DNA from: JAOUEA01 sp046732015
Lineage (GTDB): Bacteria > Actinomycetota > UBA4738 > HRBIN12
Assembly: GCA_046732015.1 (NCBI GenBank)
Contig: JBKPMF010000054.1
Coordinates: forward strand, 1 to 5,151
Length of the DNA: 5,151 bases
Reading direction: 5' to 3'
This document shows positions 1 to 4,857 of the stretch, piece by piece; the stretch's first letter is position 1, and each line of letters opens with the position of its first letter. Position numbers and translations under genes: made by a program. Under the pieces are notes generated by a model, which saw only the letters and a list, made by a program, of their open reading frames with translations, was not told the DNA's origin and did not search any database.

Positions 1-237
1 CTCCAGGACCGATTCCAGCACCAGCGTGTCGTGGCGGTAGCGCCTGCTGATCACCTGGAAGGGTTCGGATGGCGCCAGCAGCCAGCGGCCGTCATCGGGC
101 CCACCCAAGAGCGCCGAGAAGCAGGCGCCGGAATCGAAGCGAGGGAAACAGGCCCAGTCGATCGAGCCGTCGCGACCCAGCAGAGCAGCCGTCTGCAGGT
201 CGCCGATCAGGCCGTAGTCCTCGATCCGGGATGCCAT
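1..237 (-). CDS. GH15 family glycoside hydrolase (trehalase/glucoamylase-like), N-terminal fragment
   Basis: The first 79 residues of a protein whose remainder lies beyond the left edge. The opening, MASRIEDYGLIGDLQTAAL followed by GRDGSIDWACFPRFDS and a Phe-Ser-Ala-Leu-Leu-Gly stretch, is the hallmark of the N-terminal beta-sandwich domain (TREH_N/DUF5911 type) that precedes the (alpha/alpha)6 catalytic barrel of bacterial GH15 enzymes. Full-length members are about 600 residues and hydrolyse alpha-glucosidic bonds; some actinobacterial members are trehalases and others act on maltodextrins. The catalytic glutamates are outside the window, so the substrate cannot be read. The ATG at 237 is chosen because the conserved IEDYGLIGDLQT block follows four residues later; its Shine-Dalgarno is weak. 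It lies 37 nt after the patatin gene on the same strand, so cotranscription is likely. There is no signal peptide, so it is probably cytoplasmic. The family call is secure and the substrate is not. Confidence 0.9.
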   Translation of the reverse strand, partial: MASRIEDYGLIGDLQTAALLGRDGSIDWACFPRFDSGACFSALLGGPDDGRWLLAPSEPFQVISRRYRHDTLVLESVLE

Positions 238-274
238 CGGCCCAGCCTAGCCAGAGCCGATGGAAGCGTCGGCC

Positions 275-1297
275 TCAGCCCGCGTCGACCCGGGGTTGCT
301 CGGCAGTGAGGTCGATCGTGGTATCGCGGCGGAACTCGGCGACGTAGCGCTCGAAGTCCCACCTCGACAGGAACTTGCCGGCGCCGCGCTCCCCGTTCGT
401 GAACAGCATGTCCTGCGACGGTTCGTCGATGTCGAAGTCGGTGGCCTTCACGTGCCGGGTGTCGACGAACATCGTCCGGGCCAGGACCGAGGGATCGTCG
501 ATGTGCATCTGATCGTGGAAGTTCGTCATGGTCCCGACCATCGCCCGCGCCAGCCCCAGCGCTCCCTTCACCTCGAATCGGTTCAGCTCAGGGACGGACG
601 GCTTCGCCGAGAGTTTGATCCCGAAGGTGGGCCACCGTGGGGGCTGCCCGTCCGTCCGGTCGAAGACCTCGATCGGGAAGTTCGACAGCATCCCGCCGTC
701 GACCATGAACGAGCGGACCCGTTCGCCCTGGTCGTCGCGCCCGTAGAACCGCTGCGGCTCGTAGAAGAACGGGATCGACATGGATGCGCGCACGGCGTCG
801 GCCACCAGTTGTTCGTCCGGATCCAACCCATACCTGGGGTAATCCCAGGGGAGCCGCACCAGCCGGCCCCTGGTGACGTCGGAGGTCATGATGACGAGCT
901 TGTAGGCCCGCTCCGGTGGGAGCGAGGAGTTCGGGTCCTCGATGCGGAGATCGCCGAACGTGCGGGCGCCCAGATCCATCAAGATCGCGTCCAGCCACTC
1001 GACGAGGTAGCGCCCCTCGTAGATCCCCTTCTCGAACAGGATCGAGATGCCCTTGCCCACCAAGCCCAGGTGGTCGACGAAGCCCTCGTCCTGGAAATGC
1101 CCGTAGTCGACAGTGCGCATCACTCGCTGGAGATCCTCGGGCGGCATCCCGGCGGCGATCAGAGCACCCACGATCGCGCCGGCCGACGTCCCGGCGATCC
1201 GGTGGAACGTGTAGTCGTGGTCGACCAGGGTGGAGAAGGCACCGACCAACCCGATGCCTTTCACCCCACCGCCTTCCAGCACGAGGTCAGCGTCCAT
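275..1297 (-). CDS. Patatin-like phospholipase family protein
   Basis: A 340-residue lipid acyl hydrolase of the patatin fold. Counted from the ATG at 1297, the oxyanion-hole motif GGGVKG is at residues 9-14, the nucleophile elbow GTSAG at 36-40 (Ser38) and the DGG motif at 200-202 (Asp200). Together these form the Ser-Asp dyad in the expected order. The Ala-Ser-Met-Ser-Ile-Pro-Phe-Phe block before DGG is also typical of the family. Members cleave acyl esters of phospholipids or neutral lipids; the substrate here is unknown. No signal peptide or membrane segment is seen, so it is probably cytoplasmic or membrane-peripheral. An in-frame GTG lies 27 nt upstream at 1324, but GGAAGGAG sits 7 nt before the ATG, so the shorter form is preferred. 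It is the first gene of a probable two-gene unit with the GH15 gene and has a palindrome in its leader. Confidence 0.93.
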   Translation of the reverse strand: MDADLVLEGGGVKGIGLVGAFSTLVDHDYTFHRIAGTSAGAIVGALIAAGMPPEDLQRVMRTVDYGHFQDEGFVDHLGLVGKGISILFEKGIYEGRYLVEWLDAILMDLGARTFGDLRIEDPNSSLPPERAYKLVIMTSDVTRGRLVRLPWDYPRYGLDPDEQLVADAVRASMSIPFFYEPQRFYGRDDQGERVRSFMVDGGMLSNFPIEVFDRTDGQPPRWPTFGIKLSAKPSVPELNRFEVKGALGLARAMVGTMTNFHDQMHIDDPSVLARTMFVDTRHVKATDFDIDEPSQDMLFTNGERGAGKFLSRWDFERYVAEFRRDTTIDLTAEQPRVDAG

Positions 1298-1304
1298 GTA
1301 TGCA

Positions 1305-1312
1305 CTCCTTCC
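1305..1312 (-). promoter_or_regulatory. Shine-Dalgarno site fixing the patatin start
   Basis: On the minus strand this reads GGAAGGAG, a near-perfect anti-16S match, with 7 nt before the ATG at 1297. The alternative in-frame GTG at 1324 would put this site inside the coding region, and I see no comparable site upstream of the GTG. Confidence 0.8.
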
Positions 1313-1324
1313 GGGCTGGTTCAC

Positions 1325-1340
1325 GGCCCGGATCCGGGCC
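1325..1340. promoter_or_regulatory. Perfect 16-bp palindrome in the patatin leader (possible operator)
   Basis: GGCCCGGATCCGGGCC is identical to its own reverse complement. It lies 12 nt upstream of the patatin Shine-Dalgarno, just downstream of the best candidate promoter, so it would overlap the transcription start. A repressor binding here would block initiation or early elongation. As RNA it could form a 6-bp stem with a GATC loop. Its central CCGGATCCGG recurs in the larger palindrome at 3249-3274. No regulator gene is visible, so the operator role is inference; GC-rich sequence also makes palindromes of this kind commoner by chance. Confidence 0.45.
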
Positions 1341-1341
1341 C

Positions 1342-1370
1342 ACCGTAGATACCCAGGCGGCCGAGGTCAG
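1342..1370 (-). promoter_or_regulatory. Candidate promoter of the patatin-GH15 unit
   Basis: On the minus strand CTGACC (1365-1370, resembling TTGACA) is followed after 17 nt by TACGGT (1342-1347, matching the TANNNT form of actinobacterial -10 elements). The predicted start of transcription falls at about 1335, inside the 16-bp palindrome. Both hexamers are imperfect, so this is only the best-spaced candidate. Confidence 0.3.
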
Positions 1371-1502
1371 TCGGCCAAGCACGTGATTCCGGGCTCCCCC
1401 AGCGGACCGACGCCGTCTGCCGACCTCGCTCCGCCGTCGTGGCATGATTCGGAGAACGCAGAGGGTCCCCGCCCTCGGTCACCGCGAGACGAGGAGGCGC
1501 AG

Positions 1503-2114
1503 ATGGCGAGGTTGTTCTCGATCCGTCCCACGCTGAGCCTGAAAGGACGCCGTTCCCAGGGGCTCCGGGGGTTCACCGGCAAGCCGTTCCATCCCCCGCT
1601 CACCGACTTCCCGATCGTCTGCTATGTGCTCGCGGCGATCTTCGACCTGATCTCGTTCTTCTCGGGGGGCGACGACCCGAAGGCGCAGGATTTCTTCGCG
1701 GCGGCGACGTTCGTGATGGTGGCGGGGTTCATCGTGAGCCTCGGCGCGGCGCTCACCGGGTTCATGGACTGGTGGAAGGGCATCCCGCGCGACCGCAAGT
1801 CCGGCCCGATCGGCACGGCCAAGCACACGCAGGTATGGCGAACGATCAACTGGCACGCCACGGTGATGCTGACCGTCACGGCGATCACGCTCGTGGACCT
1901 GCTGCTGCGGATCCCCGACTTCGACGAAGCGCAGACACAGACGGTGTGGCTCGTGCTGTCGTGCCTGGCCGCCGCGTTGGTGGCGTTCGGGGCGGCGTAC
2001 GGCGGGACGTTGGTGTTCGAGTACGGCTTCAACGTGGAGAACATCGACGAGGTCTGGAACGTGTCCGAGGAAGACCACGTCCGCCCGGAGCGGAAGAAGC
2101 CCTCGGCGCCGTAG
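1503..2114 (+). CDS. DUF2231 family four-helix membrane protein
   Basis: A 203-residue integral membrane protein. The segment His-Pro-Pro-Leu-Thr-Asp-Phe-Pro-Ile (residues 30-38) at the first helix matches the HPxLxxFPI signature of DUF2231 (COG4244). Four hydrophobic helices are visible at about 38-54, 64-90, 118-136 and 147-172. The second ends in GFMDWW, and the third begins with Asn-Trp-His (His118), a polar residue typical of the family. The C-terminal 30 residues are charged and probably cytoplasmic. The family function is unknown; some relatives are fused or linked to redox domains, so a role in electron transfer or heme binding has been considered plausible, but nothing here proves it. 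The ATG at 1503 has GAGGAGG 5 nt upstream; the frame stays open farther upstream, but without a family-like sequence. It precedes the metallothionein-like gene by 26 nt, which suggests an operon. Confidence 0.87.
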   Translation: MARLFSIRPTLSLKGRRSQGLRGFTGKPFHPPLTDFPIVCYVLAAIFDLISFFSGGDDPKAQDFFAAATFVMVAGFIVSLGAALTGFMDWWKGIPRDRKSGPIGTAKHTQVWRTINWHATVMLTVTAITLVDLLLRIPDFDEAQTQTVWLVLSCLAAALVAFGAAYGGTLVFEYGFNVENIDEVWNVSEEDHVRPERKKPSAP

Positions 2115-2140
2115 GTCCCGGAGCGATCCTGGAGGAACCC

Positions 2141-2341
2141 ATGAACTGTGGACACGCAACCTGCCGATGCACGATCTCGGACGGCGAGGACTTCTGCAGC
2201 GATCACTGTCGCGATCAGGCGGCCGCCGCAGGCGGCATCACCGGGCACGACTCGCACACGTGCGAGTGCGGCCACCCCGCGTGCCAAGGTGCCGAGGCCG
2301 ACGCGAGGACAGAGCAGGACATCAAGGAAGCGTTCGAGTAG
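2141..2341 (+). CDS. Metallothionein-like small Cys/His-rich metal-binding protein
   Basis: A 66-residue protein with eight cysteines (3, 8, 10, 19, 23, 41, 43, 48) and histidines at 5, 22, 36, 39 and 45, concentrated in the first 48 residues. The order CGHATCRC, then DGEDFCSDHC, then CECGHPAC matches the layout of bacterial metallothioneins of the SmtA/BmtA type (PF02069), where Cys and His thiolate/imidazole ligands hold a cluster of Zn or similar metals in the cytoplasm. SmtA has nine Cys and two His, so this copy is close but richer in His. The last 18 residues are acidic and ligand-free. GGAGGAA lies just before the ATG. The gene follows the DUF2231 gene by 26 nt, probably in one transcript, and ends 28 nt from a convergent gene. 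I see no ArsR/SmtB-type 12-2-12 operator upstream of the pair. Family assignment is by cysteine pattern only. Confidence 0.8.
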   Translation: MNCGHATCRCTISDGEDFCSDHCRDQAAAAGGITGHDSHTCECGHPACQGAEADARTEQDIKEAFE

Positions 2342-2369
2342 GGCGGACGCCCGGCCGATCGCGCGGTCG

Positions 2370-3095
2370 TTAGTCGCGGAAGTCGGGCTGCGTTCGCTCC
2401 ACCATGCGGAGCAGCGCGGCCCAGTGCATCCGGCCCCACTCGATCATGCCGTCGGCGAACTGATCCCGAGTGCGCTCGATCGTCTCGTCGCCGATCGGAG
2501 TGAGCGGGCCGAGGCCCGACGCCAGCACCTGCAGCTGCGCCGCCTTCTCGAGCATGTACAGGTCGTCGATCGCGGCGCCGAGCTCGCGGCCGGCCACGAG
2601 GATCCCGTGGTGGCGCAGGAACATGACCTCGGCTTCGCCCAGGACCTTCGCGAGGCGTTCGCCTTCGTCGAGGTCGGCGAGGCCCTCGTAGCGCTCGTCA
2701 TAGACCACGCGGTCGGTGAATTGCAGGGATGTCTGGCTGATCGGCGCCAGGTGCAGGTCCTCCTGCGTGGCGAGGGCGGTGGTCCAGGGCTGGTGGGTGT
2801 GGAGCACCACGGTGGCCTGTGGGCACAGGCGGTGGATCGGAGCGTGGATGCCGATGCCGGTGGGCGGCGCCGTGCCGCTGACCGGCGTGCCGTCGACCTC
2901 GACGACCGCGAGGCTCGAAGCCGTGATCTCGGAGAAATGCAGCCCGAACGGGTTGATCAGGAATCGGTCCTGACGGCCGGGGATCAGCATCGAGAAGTGG
3001 TTGGCGATGCCCTCGTGGAAGTCGAACATCACGGCGATCCGGAACGCCGCGGCCAGCTCGATCCTGGCCTCGCGCTCGTCGGCAGGTGGGTTCAT
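2370..3095 (-). CDS. Class II aldolase/adducin family protein
   Basis: A 241-residue cytoplasmic protein of the class II (zinc-type) aldolase/adducin fold. Visible landmarks are GIANHFSM (29-36), the loop NPFGLHFSEITASSL (48-62), His-Thr-His (His99, His101) and Arg-His-His-Gly (His163). By hand alignment to L-fuculose-1-phosphate aldolase, His99, His101 and His163 are the three metal ligands. The catalytic, metal-binding Glu (Glu73 in E. coli FucA) aligns with Gly80, so classical retro-aldol chemistry is doubtful. The NPFG subgroup is broad, mostly uncharacterised, and includes sugar-phosphate aldolases, decarboxylases and non-enzymatic adducin-like members; I give no substrate. The ATG at 3095 has GGAGG 7 nt upstream and is preferred to the in-frame ATG at 3122. 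A CATACT element at 3127-3132 could be a -10 but lacks a good -35. The gene follows the Nudix gene on the same strand by 202 nt. Confidence 0.88.
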   Translation of the reverse strand: MNPPADEREARIELAAAFRIAVMFDFHEGIANHFSMLIPGRQDRFLINPFGLHFSEITASSLAVVEVDGTPVSGTAPPTGIGIHAPIHRLCPQATVVLHTHQPWTTALATQEDLHLAPISQTSLQFTDRVVYDERYEGLADLDEGERLAKVLGEAEVMFLRHHGILVAGRELGAAIDDLYMLEKAAQLQVLASGLGPLTPIGDETIERTRDQFADGMIEWGRMHWAALLRMVERTQPDFRD

Positions 3096-3248
3096 GCGGC
3101 GGCCTCCGTGGTCGGTGTGCATCCGGAGTATGCGCCACGAGGCTCGGTGCGTGCTTCCGGCGGGACCGCCGATGGGGGACTCAGCGGTCCGTCGCCCTGT
3201 TCGATATCGATTCCGAGATACGGAAGGGCTCAGTGTTCCGATGCACGT

Positions 3249-3274
3249 GGTTGATACCGGATCCGGTATCAACC
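3249..3274. promoter_or_regulatory. Perfect 26-bp palindrome between the Nudix and aldolase genes
   Basis: The half-site GGTTGATACCGGA is followed at once by its exact reverse complement. It begins 23 nt past the Nudix stop and lies about 153 nt upstream of the aldolase start. As DNA, the 13-bp arms with an inner TTGATACC/GGTATCAA look like a dimeric-repressor operator (GntR or TetR type). As RNA it folds into an 11-bp stem with a GATC loop and could stop Nudix transcripts, but no U-run follows on either strand, so a classical intrinsic terminator is not supported. The perfect symmetry is far beyond what chance would give in 5 kb; the function is inferred. Confidence 0.65.
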
Positions 3275-3297
3275 CGCCGCCGCGGCCCTCAGGACGA

Positions 3298-3765
3298 CTA
3301 GCCGACTACCCGCTCGAGGCGATCGAGGAACGGCACCTGGGCAGCGCGCATCTTCGTTCGTGCGTCCTCGAGCGCGAACCACTCCACGCGATCGATCTCG
3401 GGGAACTCCTGGGTCCGTCCCGACCGCGGCGGCCATTCCAGCTCGAACGTGTTGCTCACCGCGGTCGCGGGGTCGAGATCGCCCTCCACGGCCCATGCCA
3501 CCACCACCTTGCCGGACTTCTGCCGGATCTCGCCCAGTTCGATCATCTCGGCGCCCTCGGCGATGGGCGTGCCCGATTCTTCTTCGAACTCCCGGCGCGC
3601 AACCGCCTCGAGGTCCTCGCCGGACTCGACCTCACCTTTGAGCACGGACCAGTCGTCCTTCTTCGCGAAGAACGGCCCCCCGGGGTGACCGAGCAGCACT
3701 TCGAGGACACCCCCTCGCCGTCGCCACAACACGATCCCGGCGCTCGTCAGCCCTGCTTTGCTCAT
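3298..3765 (-). CDS. Nudix hydrolase (COG4119-type)
   Basis: A 155-residue Nudix-fold pyrophosphohydrolase. The full Nudix box (G-x5-E-x7-R-E-U-x-E-E-x-G-U) runs from Gly44 to Thr66, with GEVESGE then RREFEEESGT; Glu59, Glu62 and Glu63 are the expected Mg2+-binding residues. The N-terminal SAGIVLWRRR and the HPGGPFFAKKDDWSVLKGE segment before the box are characteristic of the COG4119 group of predicted NTP pyrophosphohydrolases. These enzymes cleave nucleoside-diphosphate-linked compounds; the substrate cannot be read from the box. Length is normal and no transit signal is seen. The ATG at 3765 has a moderate TGGAG 4 nt upstream; the frame continues upstream without family-like sequence. It is divergent from the repeat-protein gene across 117 nt that contain a 7-4-7 direct repeat, and lies upstream of the aldolase gene, with which it may share a transcript. 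Confidence 0.93.
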   Translation of the reverse strand: MSKAGLTSAGIVLWRRRGGVLEVLLGHPGGPFFAKKDDWSVLKGEVESGEDLEAVARREFEEESGTPIAEGAEMIELGEIRQKSGKVVVAWAVEGDLDPATAVSNTFELEWPPRSGRTQEFPEIDRVEWFALEDARTKMRAAQVPFLDRLERVVG

Positions 3766-3775
3766 CGGGCTCCAA

Positions 3776-3793
3776 CTTACCGTTCTCTTACCG
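3776..3793. promoter_or_regulatory. Direct repeat CTTACCG-N4-CTTACCG in a divergent promoter region
   Basis: Two identical 7-bp copies (3776-3782 and 3787-3793) are separated by 4 bp, giving an 11-bp period, one helical turn. This spacing is the architecture bound head-to-tail by OmpR/PhoB-family response regulators such as PhoP. It lies 10 nt upstream of the Nudix start and about 90 nt upstream of the repeat-protein start. The right copy supplies TTACCG, which with a 17-nt spacer precedes TAACCC (3811-3816), a poor candidate promoter for the plus-strand gene; on the minus strand TAAGTT (3774-3779) could be a -10. All roles are inference. Confidence 0.35.
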
Positions 3794-3882
3794 CTGGGCT
3801 GGCTGGGGCGTAACCCCTTGCTTCCTAACCTTGGTGCATGGCCGCAGGAGATCCCTGGAGCCACGGACGGAGGAGGAACCAG

Positions 3883-4347
3883 ATGGATGCTCGCATCAAG
3901 AAGATCGGCGTCATCGTCGGTGCGCTCGCCCTGGCTGGCGCCCTCTCGGCCGGCGCGGTTGCGCTGGCTCAGAGCACGTTGAGCACACCCTCGCCGACGG
4001 TGTCACCCGTCCCGGCGGTCGGCATCCCGAGCCCCTCGGCGAACTCCGCCGATGACGATGGCACGGCCGATCAGGGTCACGGCGACGCCCCCGGGACGGT
4101 CGGCGCCGGCGATGACGACGGCACCGCGGACCAGGGCCCCGGCGACGCTCCCGGCACGGCCGGCGCGGGCGACGACGACGGCACGGCCGATCAGGGGCAC
4201 GGCGACGCGTTCGAGGACGACGGCCACCGCAGTCCCAACTCGGGACACGGCGGCAGCGACGATTCCTCCGGTCACGGTGGAGGCGACGACTCCTCGGGTC
4301 ACGGCAGCGACGACGGGACTTCCGACCAGGGCCACGGCGACGACTGA
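3883..4347 (+). CDS. Secreted acidic Asp/Gly/His repeat protein
   Basis: I do not recognise a family. The 154-residue product begins with a classic Sec signal peptide: Arg-Ile-Lys-Lys, a hydrophobic stretch at 8-28, and Ala-Leu-Ala at 27-29 before Gln30, a likely signal peptidase I site. Then come a Ser/Thr/Pro-rich linker (31-56), three 20-residue units starting DDDGTADQG (from 57, 77 and 97, the third diverging after residue 109), and a tail of GHGGSDDSS-like units (121-154). The predicted mature chain has 26 Asp, 1 Glu, seven His and a single basic residue (Arg116), with no Cys and no C-terminal anchor or sorting signal. Such a chain is probably disordered and may bind divalent metal: Asp57-x-Asp59-Gly60-x-x-Asp63 resembles part of an EF-hand-like DxDG loop, but the first Asp is missing. 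AGGAGG lies 6 nt before the ATG; the in-frame ATG at 3838 lacks a ribosome site and a sensible signal peptide. A strong terminator follows. Confidence 0.82.
   Translation: MDARIKKIGVIVGALALAGALSAGAVALAQSTLSTPSPTVSPVPAVGIPSPSANSADDDGTADQGHGDAPGTVGAGDDDGTADQGPGDAPGTAGAGDDDGTADQGHGDAFEDDGHRSPNSGHGGSDDSSGHGGGDDSSGHGSDDGTSDQGHGDD
4051..4209 (+). repeat. 60-bp in-frame tandem repeat, 2.65 copies
   Basis: Units begin at 4051, 4111 and 4171; the third keeps the pattern for 13 codons. Units 1 and 2 differ at 10 of 60 positions, eight of them synonymous and two changing the protein (His to Pro, Val to Ala). Unit 3 differs from unit 1 at only four positions in the shared 39 nt, all synonymous. The copies are therefore not recent slippage products. 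Confidence 0.9.
4243..4296 (+). repeat. 27-bp in-frame repeat pair in the C-terminal tail
   Basis: Two nine-codon units encode GHGGSDDSS and GHGGGDDSS. The following GHGSDDG and the final GHGDD repeat the same Gly-His-Gly...Asp-Asp idea without keeping the length. Differences between the units are mostly third-position changes. Confidence 0.75.
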
Positions 4348-4363
4348 ACCACGCATTCCTGGC

Positions 4364-4399
4364 ACGAACCGGCCGGCGCCAGCGCGCCGGCCGGTTTGT
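4364..4399 (+). terminator. Strong hairpin terminator after the repeat-protein gene
   Basis: The arm AACCGGCCGGCGC (4367-4379), a 4-nt loop (CAGC) and the exact complement (4384-4396) form a 13-bp perfect stem. It extends to 16 bp with one G-U pair, and the 3' arm ends in TTTGT. It starts 16 nt after the stop codon. The short T-run is weak by E. coli standards but usual for GC-rich actinobacteria. It separates the repeat-protein gene from the VOC gene. Confidence 0.8.
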
Positions 4400-4458
4400 C
4401 GTCAGGATGGGTCGGGAACAAGCACGAGCGACCGCCGACCCAACGGGAGGAAACGCGA

Positions 4459-4815
4459 ATGAACTTCAACAGCGTGTTGATCGGGTCCGAGGATCCGAAG
4501 GGACTCACCGAGTACTACAGCAAGCTCTTCGGCGAGCCTGCGTTCGACATGGACGGCTACACCGGCTGGCAGTTGGGCACCGGGTGGATCACCGTGGGGC
4601 CGCACAGCGAGGTCAGCGGCAAGAACCCGCAACCGGGCAGGATGCTCTTGAATATCGAGACGCCCGACGTGAAGGGTGAGTTCGACACGTTGAAGGCGGC
4701 GGGAGCGACCGTGGTGCAGGAGCCGTACCAGATGGGCGAGGATCCGGGGTGGATCGCCACTCTGTCCGACCCCGACGGCAACTACTTCCAGCTGATGAGC
4801 CCTATGTCGCCATAG
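4459..4815 (+). CDS. VOC family (glyoxalase/bleomycin-resistance fold) protein
   Basis: A 118-residue single-chain VOC protein, the usual size for two beta-alpha-beta3 modules that dimerise. Module 1 opens with MNFNSVLIGSEDPKGLTEYYSKLFG (the FYxxLxG helix pattern) and module 2 with LLNIETPDVKGEFDTLKAAG. The protein ends with the typical DPDGNYFQLMSP (104-115). In metal-using members the first strand carries His and the last strand Glu; here those places hold Ser5 and Gln111, so a metal-independent binding or resistance role is more likely than glyoxalase activity. That ligand assignment is by hand alignment. GGGAGG lies 8 nt upstream of the ATG. It follows a terminator, so it probably has its own promoter in 4400-4458, where I see no convincing -35/-10 pair. 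The next gene starts 42 nt downstream on the same strand. Confidence 0.9.
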   Translation: MNFNSVLIGSEDPKGLTEYYSKLFGEPAFDMDGYTGWQLGTGWITVGPHSEVSGKNPQPGRMLLNIETPDVKGEFDTLKAAGATVVQEPYQMGEDPGWIATLSDPDGNYFQLMSPMSP

Positions 4816-4857
4816 CCTCGATTCAGGCTAGCCCCTCGCTCAGGAAGGAGCACAGGC

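Noticed and set aside
260..1348. A 362-codon open frame on the plus strand, opposite the patatin gene
   Set aside because: It is antisense to a gene with a complete patatin motif set, has no ribosome site, and its Arg/Asp/Val/Pro-rich product is what an antisense frame of GC-rich coding DNA gives.
1461..1476. Small inverted repeat GAGGG-N6-CCCTC upstream of the DUF2231 gene
   Set aside because: A 5-bp GC stem is expected by chance in this composition, and nothing else marks it as a regulatory element.
1479..2159. A 226-codon minus-strand frame opposite the DUF2231 gene
   Set aside because: Arg/His-rich shadow of a clear membrane-protein gene; no start signal.
2341..2369. Possible bidirectional terminator between the convergent metallothionein and aldolase genes
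   Set aside because: Only a 4-bp GGGC/GCCC stem with a GGAC loop and no T-run can be drawn; too weak to call.
3201..3210. Short palindrome TCGATATCGA between the Nudix and aldolase genes
   Set aside because: Ten bases with simple alternating content; it could be half of a regulatory region but has no partner and no support beyond symmetry.
2148..3254. A 368-codon open frame on the plus strand across the metallothionein and aldolase region
   Set aside because: It overlaps two genes with recognisable families in other frames, shows no domain and has no Shine-Dalgarno.
4051..4296. CRISPR-like or intergenic minisatellite reading of the repeats
   Set aside because: The units are adjacent without spacers, multiples of three, in frame, and differ mainly at synonymous positions, so they are protein-coding repeats.
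4003..4365. A 120-codon minus-strand frame, Val/Ala/Gly-rich, opposite the repeat protein
   Set aside because: The hydrophobic look comes from the complement of GAC/GGC repeats read antisense (GTC/GCC); there is no ribosome site, and the plus-strand frame has a signal peptide, a good start and a terminator.
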